From: Notolepis coatsorum
Lineage: Eukaryota; Chordata; Actinopteri; Aulopiformes; Paralepididae
Assembly: GCA_963971535.1 (NCBI GenBank)
Contig: OZ020592.1
Span: 120,687,821 to 120,751,820, forward strand
Direction of reading: 5' to 3'
Length of the DNA stretch: 64,000 nt
The notes under the pieces are model-generated. The model was given only the letters and a program-made list of their open reading frames with translations. It did no database searches and was not told the DNA's origin. The position numbers were made by a program, and so were the translations under genes. Shown one piece after another: positions 33,937-46,845 of the stretch. Position 1 is the stretch's first letter; each line of letters begins with the position of its first letter.

Positions 33937-35415
33937 TCAGGAATTGGAATATACCAGTTGGATACCATCTGATGTCAGGTAAGGACTCTATGTTATCAGT
34001 GGTAGGATAATCAGAGTAAGTTTGATGAAGTTATAAGCTGTTTTGTGAAATGTCTTCTTTCGGTTTCACTGTAAAAGTCTGTGAGGAAATCAACGGAGCG
34101 ATTATCAGTGCGCGGCCGTAATGTGCTTGCGTGCACGTATAATATTGATCATCTAGCGTTTATTTGAAAACGATTCATAAAAAGGCCGACGAATATCAAC
34201 GTTGTGGAATATTCCACTAAAAGACGATTTTCATAGAATGCTCCAGAATGAGCTGTTTTTTATATCAAAACGGGGGCTTTTCTAACTGCTCTGAAATGGA
34301 AACGACGCGATAAAAAAAACAATCTGCCTTCACAGCACTGCAGCGCACCAGCAGCTTGCAGCTTGAACAGACTGACAGGAAAATTTCCTCAGTTTGAGTC
34401 AAATTTACTCTGCGAAATATACTGTGTATATCGAAGCAGGGAGTGATTGTATACTACAGAGCACATCAAAATTTAAGTGTCTGTCAACCTAATAGTGTGC
34501 TTGAGTAGACTTTGTGTGGGAGATGGGATTACAGAGAGACAGGACAAGTAACAGCTTTTGTATGTTGAGTATCAGAAAACATTGTCAAAAGAATAGGGGA
34601 AAATATGCCTAGCCTAGTGCGACTCAAGGTTCTTTGGTAGACTATTGCATTGGTTCATTCATTGAAGATGAACGCAATGCGACATCCTTTACTAGGCTCA
34701 CCCACCAACAGTGCAGGTGCTGAACTGCTGATCCGAATGTATAGGTAAAAAACATATTATGCGTTTTCATCAATAAATACATGGGAAGGAAGGATGAGTG
34801 AGAGAGATATGTGTTTGTATGTTCTATGTTTCCTGTTGTGTATTTGTAGGATTGGGCAAGATAGGGGAGGGAAAATGGGAGGGAGGGGGGAGGGTTCGTA
34901 CAAGGTCCTTGAAATGCTTAATACTTGTATTTTGACACAAGGTAGCGCTAACTGTCGGAGATTGGCTTTGAGCCATAAATATTGGATCCGACTAAAGGTG
35001 TATTTTTTACTCTTTATTAATTATTATTATAATTTTTTGCTATAGAAAACAGCACTTAAAAGTGAACTGTATCTTTTTTATTTTTTTATTCTCTTTTTTG
35101 AGAAAGTCCTTGAATTTAATTTTGCAATGTCTGTGGGAACCCAGGAGGGTAATGTATCCAACTGTACCTTTGATGACTAATAAATAAATGTTTAAAAAAA
35201 AAAATAATAATAATCAGTAAACAAACGTAATGCTGAAAATATACACTTTACTGTATATCTCGGGCTTAAGAGGTTAACCCTGTGAGGCCCAAATTAAAAG
35301 CAATTTCAGAGGCCAGAGGGTGGGACATATAAACACATTTACTATCAAATAGCATTGTGAGGCTGAACAACAGGACCAATTGACTATACATGTGCTTAAC
35401 ATTTTTTAAATAAAC

Positions 35416-35448
<33 letters not shown>

Positions 35449-35680
35449 CATGGCCAAAAAAACATTCGCTCGCTTGTATTAGGGGCCTATAAGGATTCTT
35501 TCAGGGGGCCCAGAATCTACAGCTACGCCCCTGTTCACAGCACTGACTGGAAAATAGTCTTTGATAATGCGATGGGCAGATTAGACACATAGCCATAATT
35601 TAAAACATAGATTAGGCGATATTAACGTTAACATTGGCGCCGATGGTGGCATTCAAGCGGTAAAACTGAAAACCAGGCGT
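33937..35680. other. Intron 3 stretch, no gene recognised
   Basis: AT-rich sequence with two T/A-runs (about 35065-35100 and 35421-35450), a TTAACCCTGTGAGGCCC motif at 35275, and GGGGCCCAGAATCTACAGCTACGCCCCTG split across 35497-35532, which looks like the end of another hAT-type element. I could not find its partner. Confidence 0.4.
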
Positions 35681-35689
35681 GGCGCTCAA

Positions 35690-35882
35690 AGTGTTAATTA
35701 ATGTCGATATAGAATATTAGTTGACAGCCCTATAAGTACAATTAGTTACTGCACACTACATCACCCCTGAGTGGAACATGGAAAGCCAAACTTTCCCCCA
35801 CTGTACCCAAAACCGTACCGAACCTTGACTTCAAAACCAAGGTACGTACGTACCGTGTTTTTTGTGTACCGTTACACCCCTA
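35690..35882 (-). mobile_element. hAT end fragment, family of 46846-52791
   Basis: Reverse complement starts TAGGGGTGTAACGGTACACA and continues through TTGACTTCAAAACCAAGGTA (+ strand). This matches the left end of the 46846 hAT, but without the DIRS element, so it supplies the empty site for that DIRS insertion. Confidence 0.8.
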
Positions 35883-35949
35883 GCAGATATAGATATAGTA
35901 TCTACATAATGTAAAACTGATTATATGCAGGTATGTACAGGCAAGATGT

Positions 35950-35950
<1 letters not shown>

Positions 35951-35998
<48 letters not shown>
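35951..35998. repeat. (TA)n microsatellite
   Basis: About 24 TA dinucleotides. Confidence 0.95.
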
Positions 35999-36001
<3 letters not shown>

Positions 36002-36030
36002 TAAGAATAAATATATATATGGTACATAAT

Positions 36031-37220
36031 TAGGGCTGTACCGAATGTCATTTTTTAACATTCGAAGCTTCGATTGAAGTATTCGAACGAAGCTTTGAAT
36101 GTCTATAAAAAAAAAATACTTACAAAAATAAAATATATATATTTTTTTTATAAACTAAATCCTCAATTTGAATAAAGTGATTAATCTGATTAAATTAGTA
36201 TTTTTATTTTATTAAATCAACTTTCTTTAATGAATATAACTCATCAGTTTCGTCAACATAAATAATCCAATAAGGGCACGGTTGGTATGAAAGTGATGGT
36301 GACGTCTTAGGCTACGTTTAGACGGAGAGAGTCTGAACAGAAACCGCAATTTCCGTCGTCTTGCGGTTTCACTTTTAATTTTGCGTTTAGACTAGTGTTT
36401 TGGGGTGGAATTCTCCGTGCAGACGAGGCTGTAACGACGGAGCCCCGCTGTCACACGATTGGCGCATATGTCACATGACGTGCTGTGAAGACCCGCCCTA
36501 CTCTGCCTCTGATTCGCAGACTGTGGATGGGGAATGTGATTGGACCAAAGCAGAGTCACTCACAGACAGTGGGTCCAGTCACGCCGCGGGACAGATTCTT
36601 GTGTATTTAACCCTTTCACTGCCACACGACAGCCGGTTGTGTGATAGTAAAGGGTTAACCTTCTGTCGTGTGGCAGTGAAAGGGTTAAAAGTACTGCCAA
36701 TGTAGCCTTCAGGTGATCGCCATGGATAGAATCAGACATGCTTTGTTTACGCTTCTAGGCTACTGACGCATGCCTGTGATGTAAGCAGTACGCGCGACCA
36801 GAGCCATGACAACCCTTTCGTCATCGTTTTATGCGGTTTGACAGTTTAGATGAGAGCGCGAAGGTTTATCGTTTCTAGGAATTCCACCCTGGAAGGTAGT
36901 CTCACTTTTTTGCGGTTTCACCCCGTAAAAACGCCGTTTCCGTATAAACGAAAGGCACATCCGAAAAAATATTTTTGCGGATTCACCTGCTAGCGTTTCC
37001 GTCTAAACGGGGCCTTATAGTATAATATTATAATATTAGTGTAGCCTAATCTTTAACTGCAACTGTGAAGAAAACCCCCATTGGTTTAAACAGATTGAAT
37101 AGACAAAAAAAAAAGTAAAAAAATATTTCTTTTTTATTAAAAATAAAAAATTCGAATGTTGATTTAGAATTTGAATGTCAACATTATGATCGAAGCTTCG
37201 AAGCATTCGGTACAGCCCTA
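36031..37220. mobile_element. hAT-type DNA transposon, 1.19 kb
   Basis: Perfect 17-bp inverted termini TAGGGCTGTACCGAATG and a perfect 8-bp duplication TACATAAT (36023-36030 and 37221-37228). Subterminal sequence is GAAGCTTCGA-rich. No transposase. It contains a nested Harbinger-like element. Confidence 0.95.
36310..37014. mobile_element. PIF/Harbinger-like element nested in hAT
   Basis: Inverted termini GGC(T/C)(A/C)CGTTTAGACGGA are flanked by TTA on both sides (36307-36309 and 37015-37017), a 3-bp duplication typical of PIF/Harbinger. At 705 bp it has no transposase. Inside, two opposed TTAACCCTTTCACTGCCACA units form a palindrome at 36606-36690. Confidence 0.7.
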
Positions 37221-37419
37221 TACATAATACATGGATATAGTCATACTGTCCAGCAGTGTATCCCGCCTTCAGGCTCATTGATACGTAACATATGACAAAC
37301 ACGTGAAAAGGCCGTTACGGCTCTGAGAAAGCAGGTCTCTTGCACCACACCTTCATGTAATAATCCACACATGTGTTGCGCTCGTGTGCGCGGCGGCTCG
37401 TGATTGATTGCGTGTTCGC

Positions 37420-37990
37420 CCCCCCCCCCCAGGATCAGCCTCTTAACGCCAGGCCCCGGCTGGCAGCAGCTGGCCCCGGCCATGTTTAACAGTAACACCG
37501 GAGCGCCGCACCATTACTCTGGATTAGAGAGGCCGCAGTGAGACAGGCCTGTCGCCGCACACACCCATTCCACTGACTAATGGAGGAGTCCACGGGACCC
37601 GTTTCAGTGCGCTGATGGATTGGTCCATTGTTCGGCGTAGGGGACGCCGCCACCGCTGCCGCCACCAGCACCGGCGGGATGTGCGCCGCTCCGTGCGTGC
37701 GGGTGTGTGTTTTTATGACGGCGGAACCGAGGGAGAACTCGGGCCAGGGGTAATTTCATTTGTCTGGATTTAATGTCCGAGGGACCTTGTGGCTGAACCA
37801 TGAGACATTTGAAACAAAGTGCTGTGAACTGCCCGCTATAGTAACGATCTCTGGTTTTCCACTTTTCGCCTCGGTGGGGGGGGGGGGGGGGGGGGGGGGG
37901 TCTGCACTGTAAACTGCTCTGCCAGCCCTGTTATCTTTGCTCGACAACCAAGTCACAGTTGTATTTTTGCCTATGGTTGCAATAATTCTC
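37420..37990. other. Apparently single-copy GC-rich intron segment
   Basis: After a C-run (37420-37430) there is complex, non-repetitive GC-rich sequence with no persuasive frame, ending near a G-run (37877-37900). It resembles no repeat elsewhere in the window. It could be a regulatory element or a remnant of ancestral intron. Confidence 0.4.
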
Positions 37991-37997
37991 ACCTCAC

Positions 37998-38538
37998 TAC
38001 AGAGCTAGCCTTCCTCACCAGCTTGTTCAGTTTGACTACAGAGCTAGTCTTCCTCACCAGCTTGTTCAGTTTGACTACAGAGCTAGTCTTCCTCACCAGC
38101 TTGTTCAGTTTGACTACAGAGCTAGTCTTCCTCACCAGCTTGTTCAGTTTGACTAGAGCTAGTCTTCCTCACCAGCTTGTTCAGTTTGACTAGAGCTAGT
38201 CTTCCTCACCAGCTTGTTCAGTTTGACTACAGACCTAGTCTTCCTCACCAGCTTGTTCAGTTTGACTACAGAGCTAGTCTTCCTCACCAGCTTGTTCAGT
38301 TTGACTACAGAGCTAGCCTTCCTCACCAGCTTGTTCAGTTTGACTACAGAGCTAGTCTTCCTCACCAGCTTGTTCAGTTTGACTACAGAGCTAGCCTTCC
38401 TCACCAGCTGGTTCAGTTTGACTACAGAGCTAGTCTTCCTCACCAGCTTGTTCAGTTTGACTACAGAGCTAGCCTTCCTCACCAGCTTGTTCAGTTTGAC
38501 TACAGAGCTAGTCTTCCTCACCAGCTTGTTCAGTTTGT
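37998..38538. repeat. 37-bp minisatellite (CTTCCTCACCAGCTTGTTCA)
   Basis: About fourteen units of roughly 37 bp, with AGCTAGTCTTCC and AGCTAGCCTTCC variants and two shorter units. Repeat frames on both strands are artefacts. Confidence 0.95.
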
Positions 38539-38635
38539 TGATGTCCCAGGAGTTAAACAGCAGGAATTACCTTGTACAAATGCAAATGACACATACAGAC
38601 GTCCAGCATTTCATCTCTGTGCCTTACAGTAAGTG

Positions 38636-38850
38636 TCATCTTGAAACAGCGAGATATATCCCTTGCCCCTCCCGGGCAGCGTGTTGATGTGTCCTTGAGC
38701 AAGACACTTAACCCCTAATTGCTCCCGATGACCAGGTTGGCACCTTGCGTGGTTGCCTCCGCCGTCGGTGTGTGAATGTGTGAGTGAACGGGTGAATATT
38801 GTAAAGCGCTTTCGATAAAAGCTGTTATATAAATGCACCTGTTTACCATT
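38636..38850 (+). repeat. Common teleost interspersed repeat
   Basis: Contains TTGAGCAAGACACTTAACCC and ends TTATATAAATGCACC after AAAGCGCTTTCGATAAAAGC. This combination is widespread in fish genomes. The class is uncertain, possibly SINE-like with an L2-type end. Confidence 0.55.
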
Positions 38851-39138
38851 TACAATGCTGCAATGTGCCAGGTGACTTCTGCCTGCGCCGTAGATTCCAA
38901 GCTGTACAGTTAACGGGGTGTGACTGTGTGTGTGTGAGTGTGTGTGTGTGTGTGTGAGTGTGTGGGTGTGTGTCTGTGAGCACAGTCCTCCTGGAATAAC
39001 ATGTACAGGTGACACACACACTTCTTAATTAAGCGCCGGCGGAGTCGAAGTGTACGTGCGCGAGCGGTGAAAAGACTCGCCGTTTGTCGAGAGACGTGAA
39101 CTGAATTGTTAGGATGCCCGACCTTCCTGTGACTCATG
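38850..39138. other. Short unique stretch with GT run
   Basis: GT-rich segment at 38925-38980, otherwise no repeat or gene recognised. Confidence 0.4.
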
Positions 39139-42100
39139 ATACAGTAGGTATGGTGTTAGTACAGTAGGTATGGTGTTAGTACTGTAGGTATGGTGTTAGT
39201 ACAGTAGGTATGGTGTTAGTACAGTAGGTATGGTGTTAGTACAGTAGGTATGGTGTTAGTACTGTAGGTATGGTGTTAGTACAGTAGGTATGGTGTTAGT
39301 ACAGTAGGTATGGTGTTAGTACAGTAGGTATGGTGTTAGTACAGTAGGTATGGTGTTAGTACTGTAGGTATGGTGTTAGTACTGTAGGTATGGTGTTAGT
39401 ACTGTAGGTATGGTGTTAGTACTGTAGGTATGGTGTTAGTACAGTAGGTATGGTGTTAGTACAGTAGATATGGTGTTAGTACTGTAGGTATGGTGTTAGT
39501 ACAGTAGGTATGGTGTTAGTACTGTAGGTATGGTGTTAGTACAGTAGGTATGGTGTTAGTACAGTAGGTATGGTGTTAGTACAGTAGGTATGGTGTTAGT
39601 ACTGTAGGTATGGTGTTAGTACAGTAGGTATGGTGTTAGTACAGTAGGTATGGTGTTAGTACAGTAGGTATGGTGTTAGTACTGTAGGTATGGTGTTAGT
39701 ACAGTAGGTATGGTGTTAGTACTGTAGGTATGGTGTTAGTACAGTAGGTATGGTGTTAGTACAGTAGGTATGGTGTTGGTACAGTAGGTATGGTGTTAGT
39801 ACAGTAGGTATGGTGTTAGTACTGTAGGTATGGTGTTAGTACAGTAGGTATGGTGTTAGTACAGTAGGTATGGTGTTAGTACAGTAGGTATGGTGTTAGT
39901 ACTGTAGGTATGGTGTTAGTACAGTAGGTATGGTGTTAGTACTGTAGGTATGGTGTTAGTACAGTAGGTATGGTGTTAGTACAGTAGGTATGGTGTTAGT
40001 ACAGTAGGTATGGTGTTAGTACTGTAGGTATGGTGTTAGTACAGTAGGTATGGTGTTAGTACAGTAGGTATGGTGTTAGTACAGTAGGTATGGTGTTAGT
40101 ACAGTAGGTATGGTGTTAGTACAGTAGGTATGGTGTTAGTACTGTAGGTATGGTGTTAGTACAGTAGGTATGGTGTTAGTACAGTAGGTATGGTGTTAGT
40201 ACTGTAGGTATGGTGTTAGTACAGTAGGTATGGTGTTAGTACTGTAGGTATGGTGTTAGTACTGTAGGTATGGTGTTAGTACAGTAGGTATGGTGTTAGT
40301 ACAGTAGGTATGGTGTTAGTACTGTAGGTATGCTGTAGGTATGGTGTTAGTACAGTAGGTATGGTGTTAGTACTGTAGGTATGGTGTTAGTACAGTAGGT
40401 ATGGTGTTAGTACAGTAGGTATGGTGTTAGTACAGTAGGTATGGTGTTAGTACAGTAGGTATGGTGTTAGTACAGTAGGTATGGTGTTAGTACAGTAGGT
40501 ATGGTGTTAGTACTGTAGGTATGGTGTTAGTACAGTAGGTATGGTGTTAGTACAGTAGGTATGGTGTTAGTACTGTAGGTATGGTGTTAGTACAGTAGGT
40601 ATGGTGTTAGTACTGTAGGTATGGTGTTAGTACTGTAGGTATGGTGTTAGTACAGTAGGTATGGTGTTAGTACAGTAGGTATGGTGTTAGTACAGTAGGT
40701 ATGGTGTTAGTACTGTCGTAGGTTGGTGTTAGTACTGTAGGTATGGTGTTAGTACAGTAGGTATGGTGTTAGTACAGTAGGTATGGTGTTAGTACAGTAG
40801 GTATGGTGTTAGTACTGTAGGTATGGTGTTAGTACAGTAGGTATGGTGTTGGTACAGTAGGTATGGTGTTGGTACAGTAGGTATGGTGTTGGTACAGTAG
40901 GTATGGTGTTAGTACAGTAGGTATGGTGTTAGTACTGTAGGTATGGTGTTAGTACAGTAGGTATGGTGTTAGTACAGTAGGTATGGTGTTGGTACAGTAG
41001 GTATGGTGTTAGTACAGTAGGTATGGTGTTAGTACAGTAGGTATGGTGTTAGTACTGTAGGTATGGTGTTAGTACTGTAGGTATGGTGTTAGTACAGTAG
41101 GTATGGTGTTAGTACTGTAGGTATGGTGTTAGTACTGTAGGTATGGTGTTAGTACAGTAGGTATGGTGTTAGTACAGTAGGTATGGTGTTAGTACAGTAG
41201 GTATGGTGTTAGTACAGTAGGTATGGTGTTAGTACTTGGTGTTAGTACAGTAGGTATGGTGTTAGTACTGGTGTTAGTACAGTAGGTATGGTGTTAGTAC
41301 AGTAGGTATGGTGTTAGTACAGTAGGTATGGTGTTTAGTACAGTAGGTATGGTGTTAGTACAGTAGGTATGGTGTTAGTACTGTGTTAGTACAGTAGGTA
41401 TGGTGTTAGTACTGGTGTTAGTACAGTAGGTATGGTGTTAGTACAGTAGGTATGGTGTTAGTACAGTAGGTATGGTGTTAGTACAGTAGGTATGGTGTTA
41501 GTACAGTAGGTATGGTGTTAGTACTGTAGGTATGGTGTTAGTACTGTAGGTATGGTGTTAGTACTGTAGGTATGGTGTTAGTACTGTAGGTATGGTGTTA
41601 GTACAGTAGGTATGGTGTTAGTACAGTAGGTATGGTGTTAGTACAGTAGGTATGGTGTTAGTACAGTAGGTATGGTGTTAGTACAGTAGGTATGGTGTTA
41701 GTACAGTAGGTATGGTGTTAGTACAGTAGGTATGGTGTTAGTACTGTAGGTATGGTGTTAGTACTGTAGGTATGGTGTTAGTACAGTAGGTATGGTGTTA
41801 GTACAGTAGGTATGGTGTTAGTACTGTAGGTATGGTGTTAGTACAGTAGGTATGGTGTTAGTACAGTAGGTATGGTGTTAGTACTGTAGGTATGGTGTTA
41901 GTACAGTAGGTATGGTGTTAGTACAGTAGGTATGGTGTTAGTACAGTAGGTATGGTGTTAGTACAGTAGGTATGGTGTTAGTACAGTAGGTATGGTGTTA
42001 GTACAGTAGGTATGGTGTTAGTACAGTAGGTATGGTGTTAGTACAGTAGGTATGGTGTTAGTACTGTAGGTATGGTGTTAGTACAGTAGGTATGGTGTTA

Positions 42101-45100
42101 GTACAGTAGGTATGGTGTTAGTACAGTAGGTATGGTGTTAGTACAGTAGGTATGGTGTTAGTACAGTAGGTATGGTGTTAGTACTGTAGGTATGGTGTTA
42201 GTACTGTAGGTATGGTGTTAGTACTGTAGGTATGGTGTTAGTACTGTAGGTATGTGTTAGTGTTAGTACAGTAGGTATGGTGTTAGTACAGTAGGTATGG
42301 TGTTAGTACAGTAGGTATGGTGTTAGTACAGTAGGTATGGTGTTAGTACTGTAGGTATGGTGTTAGTACTGTAGGTATGGTGTTAGTACAGTAGGTATGG
42401 TGTTAGTACAGTAGGTATGGTGTTAGTACAGTAGGTATGGTGTTAGTACAGTAGGTATGGTGTTAGTACTGTAGGTATGGTGTTAGTACTGTAGGTATGG
42501 TGTTAGTACTGTAGGTATGGTGTTAGTACTGTAGGTATGGTGTTAGTACAGTAGGTATGGTGTTAGTACAGTAGGTATGGTGTTAGTACAGTAGGTATGG
42601 TGTTAGTACTGTAGGTATGGTGTTAGTACAGTATGTATGGTGTTAGTACAGTAGGTATGGTGTTAGTACAGTAGGTATGGTGTTAGTACTGTAGGTATGG
42701 TGTTAGTACAGTAGGTATGGTGTTAGTACTGTAGGTATGGTGTTAGTACAGTAGGTATGGTGTTAGTACAGTAGGTATGGTGTTAGTACAGTAGGTATGG
42801 TGTTAGTACTGTAGGTATGGTGTTAGTACAGTAGGTATGGTGTTAGTACAGTAGGTATGGTGTTAGTACTGTAGGTATGGTGTTAGTACAGTAGGTATGG
42901 TGTTAGTACTGTAGGTATGGTGTTAGTACTGTAGGTATGGTGTTAGTACAGTAGGTATGGTGTTAGTACTGTAGGTATGGTGTTAGTACAGTAGGTATGG
43001 TGTTAGTACTGTAGGTATGGTGTTAGTACAGTAGGTATGGTGTTAGTACAGTAGGTATGGTGTTAGTACTGTAGGTATGGTGTTAGTACAGTAGGTATGG
43101 TGTTAGTACTGTAGGTATGGTGTTAGTACTGTAGGTATGGTGTTAGTACAGTAGGTATGGTGTTAGTACTGTAGGTATGGTGTTAGTACTGTAGGTATGG
43201 TGTTAGTACAGTAGGTATGGTGTTAGTAGTACTGTAGGTATGGTGTTAGTACAGTAGGTATGGTGTTAGTACAGTAGGTATGGTGTTAGTACTGTAGGTA
43301 TGGTGTTAGTACAGTAGGTATGGTGTTAGTACTGTAGGTATGGTGTTAGTACTGTAGGTATGGTGTTAGTACAGTAGGTATGGTGTTAGTACTGTAGGTA
43401 TGGTGTTAGTACAGTAGGTATGGTGTTAGTACAGTAGGTATGGTGTTAGTACAGTAGGTATGGTGTTAGTAGTACTGTAGGTATGGTGTTAGTACAGTAG
43501 GTATGGTGTTAGTACAGTAGGTATGGTGTTAGTACTGTAGGTATGGTGTTAGTACAGTAGGTATGGTGTTAGTACTGTAGGTATGGTGTTAGTACTGTAG
43601 GTATGGTGTTAGTACAGTAGGTATGGTGTTAGTACTGTAGGTATGGTGTTAGTACAGTAGGTATGGTGTTAGTACAGTAGGTATGGTGTTAGTACAGTAG
43701 GTATGGTGTTAGTACTGTAGGTATGGTGTTAGTACAGTAGGTATGGTGTTAGTACAGTAGGTATGGTGTTAGTACAGTAGGTATGGTGTTAGTACAGTAG
43801 GTATGGTGTTAGTACAGTAGGTATGGTGTTAGTACTGTAGGTATGGTGTTAGTACTGTAGGTATGGTGTTAGTACAGTAGGTATGGTGTTAGTACAGTAG
43901 GTATGGTGTTAGTACTGTAGGTATGGTGTTAGTACAGTAGGTATGGTGTTAGTACAGTAGGTATGGTGTTAGTACTGTAGGTATGGTGTTAGTACAGTAG
44001 GTATGGTGTTAGTACAGTAGGTATGGTGTTAGTACTGTAGGTATGGTGTTAGTACTGTAGGTATGGTGTTAGTACAGTAGGTATGGTGTTAGTACAGTAG
44101 GTATGGTGTTAGTACTGTAGGTATGGTGTTAGTACAGTAGGTATGGTGTTAGTACTGTAGGTATGGTGTTAGTACAGTAGGTATGGTGTTAGTACTGTAG
44201 GTATGGTGTTAGTACTGTAGGTATGGTGTTAGTACTGTAGGTATGGTGTTAGTACAGTAGGTATGGTGTTAGTACAGTAGGTATGGTGTTAGTACAGTAG
44301 GTATGGTGTTAGTACAGTAGGTATGGTGTTAGTACTGTAGGTATGGTGTTAGTACAGTAGGTATGGTGTTAGTACAGTAGGTATGGTGTTAGTACAGTAG
44401 GTATGGTGTTAGTACAGTAGGTATGGTGTTTAACAGTAGGTATGGTGTTAGTACAGTAGGTATGGTGTTAGTACAGTAGGTATGGTGTTAGTACTGTAGG
44501 TATGGTGTTAGTACAGTAGGTATGGTGTTAGTACAGTAGGTATGGTGTTAGTACAGTAGGTATGGTGTTAGTACAGTAGGTATGGTGTTAGTACTGTAGG
44601 TATGGTGTTAGTACAGTAGGTATGGTGTTAGTACAGTAGGTATGGTGTTAGTACTGTAGGTATGGTGTTAGTACTGTAGGTATGGTGTTAGTACAGTAGG
44701 TATGGTGTTAGTACAGTAGGTATGGTGTTAGTACTGTAGGTATGGTGTTAGTACTGTAGGTATGGTGTTAGTACTGTAGGTATGGTGTTAGTACAGTAGG
44801 TATGGTAGTACTGTAGGTATGGTGTTAGTACAGTAGGTATGGTGTTAGTACTGTAGGTATGGTGTTAGTACTGTAGGTATGGTGTTAGTACAGTAGGTAT
44901 GGTGTTAGTACTGTAGGTATGGTGTTAGTACTGTAGGTATGGTGTTAGTACTGTAGGTATGGTGTTAGTACAGTAGGTATGGTGTTAGTACAGTAGGTAT
45001 GGTGTTAGTACAGTAGGTATGGTGTTAGTACTGTAGGTATGGTGTTAGTACAGTAGGTATGGTGTTAGTACTGTAGGTATGGTGTTAGTACAGTAGGTAT

Positions 45101-45276
45101 GGTGTTAGTACTGTAGGTATGGTGTTAGTACTGTAGGTATGGTGTTAGTACAGTAGGTATGGTGTTAGTACAGTATGTATGGTGTTAGTACAGTAGGTAT
45201 GGTGTTAGTACTGTAGGTATGGTGTTAGTACAGTAGGTATGGTGTTAGTACAGTAGGTATGGTGTTAGTACTGTAG
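39139..45276. repeat. 20-bp minisatellite, 6.1 kb
   Basis: About 305 units of AC(A/T)GTAGGTATGGTGTTAGT. Nearly all variation is one A/T choice at the third base, with rarer GTTGGT variants and a few indels (for example near 40330, 41235, 42255, 44430). At least one higher-order duplication is visible (see findings). It has no open frame on either strand. Confidence 0.99.
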
Positions 45277-46009
45277 TGTTGTGCCCAGGTATTTACATCA
45301 CGTGCCTGTAGTGATGTCCAACGCCTTGATTGGCTGACAGGCGTGCTCACCCAGGTCAGGTGGTTCTGGAGGGCAGCTCCTCTCTCTGTTAGCCCCATCT
45401 CTGCTCCCTGGCTAATATCTCTCCTCTCCTCCTCTCATCTCTTCCTCTCATCTCCTCCTCCTCTTCTCCTCTTCTCCTCTCCTCTCCCCTCTCCTCTCCT
45501 CTCTATTCCTCTTTTCTCCTCTCTCCTCCTCTCCTCCTCTCCTCTCCTCCTCTCCCCTCTCCTCTCTATTCCTCTTCTTTCCTCTCTCCTCTCCCCTCTC
45601 CTCCTCTCTTCTCCTCTCCTCCAACCCCTCTCTATTCCTCTTCTCTCCTCTCCTCTCTCCTCCTCTCCCTCCATTCTGTCAAACACTTCTAATATAGCCC
45701 TAACGAGAGAGCCATATAGTACTTAACGAGCGAGCCCTACAGTAACGATCTCACTTTCCATCTCCCCTCCGGCTCCGTCTCACTCTCTAGTTACATAACC
45801 GAACAGAGGAATGAGACTATTTATTGCCTAAGTCTTAAATTATGATGCCGGGCATATAGATATCTCCTCAGCGTTCACAGGGGAGCTGTGAGAAGGGTGC
45901 TCTGAGTAGCGTGTGATGAGTGACAGGGTTTTAACACGTGAACAGCTACTGTGAGGCAGGAATGCGGCGCTTGGCATCGCGTTAACGTCACCCTTCAGGC
46001 TGAGTGACT
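45277..46009. other. Intron segment with CTCCT tract
   Basis: 45277-45410 is unique sequence. 45415-45675 is a TCTCC/CTCTATTCC polypyrimidine tract with a block CTCTATTCCTCTT repeated three times. 45680-46009 is unique with no persuasive gene. Confidence 0.5.
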
Positions 46010-46595
46010 GACACTGGCTTGTTGGGACCGGCTGAACACATACTGCACTGGCTTGTTGGGACCGGCTGAACACATACTGCACTGGCTTGTTGGGACCGGC
46101 TGAACACATACTGCACTGGCTTGTTGGGACCGGCTGAACACATACTGCACTGGCTTGTTGGGACCGGCTGAACACACACTGCACTGGCTTGTTGGGACCA
46201 GCTGAACACATACTGCACTGGCTTGTTGGGACCGGCTGAACACATACTGCACTGGCTTGTTGGGACCGGCTGAACACATACTGCACTGGCTTGTTGGGAC
46301 CGGCTGAACACATACTGCACTGGCTTGTTGGGACCGGCTGAACACATACTGCACTGGCTTGTTGGGACCGGCTGAACACATACTGCACTGGCTTGTTGGG
46401 ACCGGCTGAACACATACTGCACTGGCTTGTTGGGACCGGCTGAACACATACTGCACTGGCTTGTTGGGACCGGCTGAACACATACTGCACTGGCTTGTTG
46501 GGACCAGCTGAACACATACTGCACTGGCTTGTTGGGACCAGCTGAACACATACTGCACTGGCTTGTTGGGACCAGCTGAACACATACTGCACTGG
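46010..46595. repeat. 34-bp minisatellite (GGCTTGTTGGGACCGGCTGA)
   Basis: About seventeen nearly identical 34-bp units, with single-base G/A variants (GACCGGC or GACCAGC) concentrated at the right end. The minus-strand frame encoding CSAGPNKPVQYVFS-type repeats is a repeat artefact. Confidence 0.97.
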
Positions 46596-46734
46596 TCGGT
46601 GTCTAGAGTTGTAGTGTAAAGCGTTCCCTTCGGATTCCGACAGCGCAGTACCTCACCTGGCCGCTGGGTGGTGCGTCCACCGCGCGGGTGACCAGATCGT
46701 CCCCGTTTCAAGCTTTGTGTCCAGAGTCCCGACA

Positions 46735-46845
46735 AATATTGAGATTAAAGATTAAGATTAAACTGGATTTTGAAGAAGAAGTCTTTATTTGTAGTCATGC
46801 AGCAACACACACGCATTGGGCGACACACATAGGAAACACACACAT
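46735..46845 (-). mobile_element. SINE body fragment, family of 2438-5342
   Basis: Same sequence as the SINE at 2438-2528 plus 5192-5220: AAGTCTTT, GTAGTCATGCAGC, TTGGGCGACACACATAGGAA. It is cut by the 46846 hAT. A little sequence after 52791 may belong to it. Confidence 0.7.

Noticed and set aside
39139..45276. CRISPR-like regular array
   Set aside because: There are no spacers. Units are head-to-tail 20-mers, and the genome is vertebrate.
45840..46735. Minus-strand frames of about 250 codons encoding a CSAGPNKPVQYVFS-type repeat
   Set aside because: Frames through the 34-bp minisatellite are open in more than one frame, which marks a repeat artefact rather than a protein.
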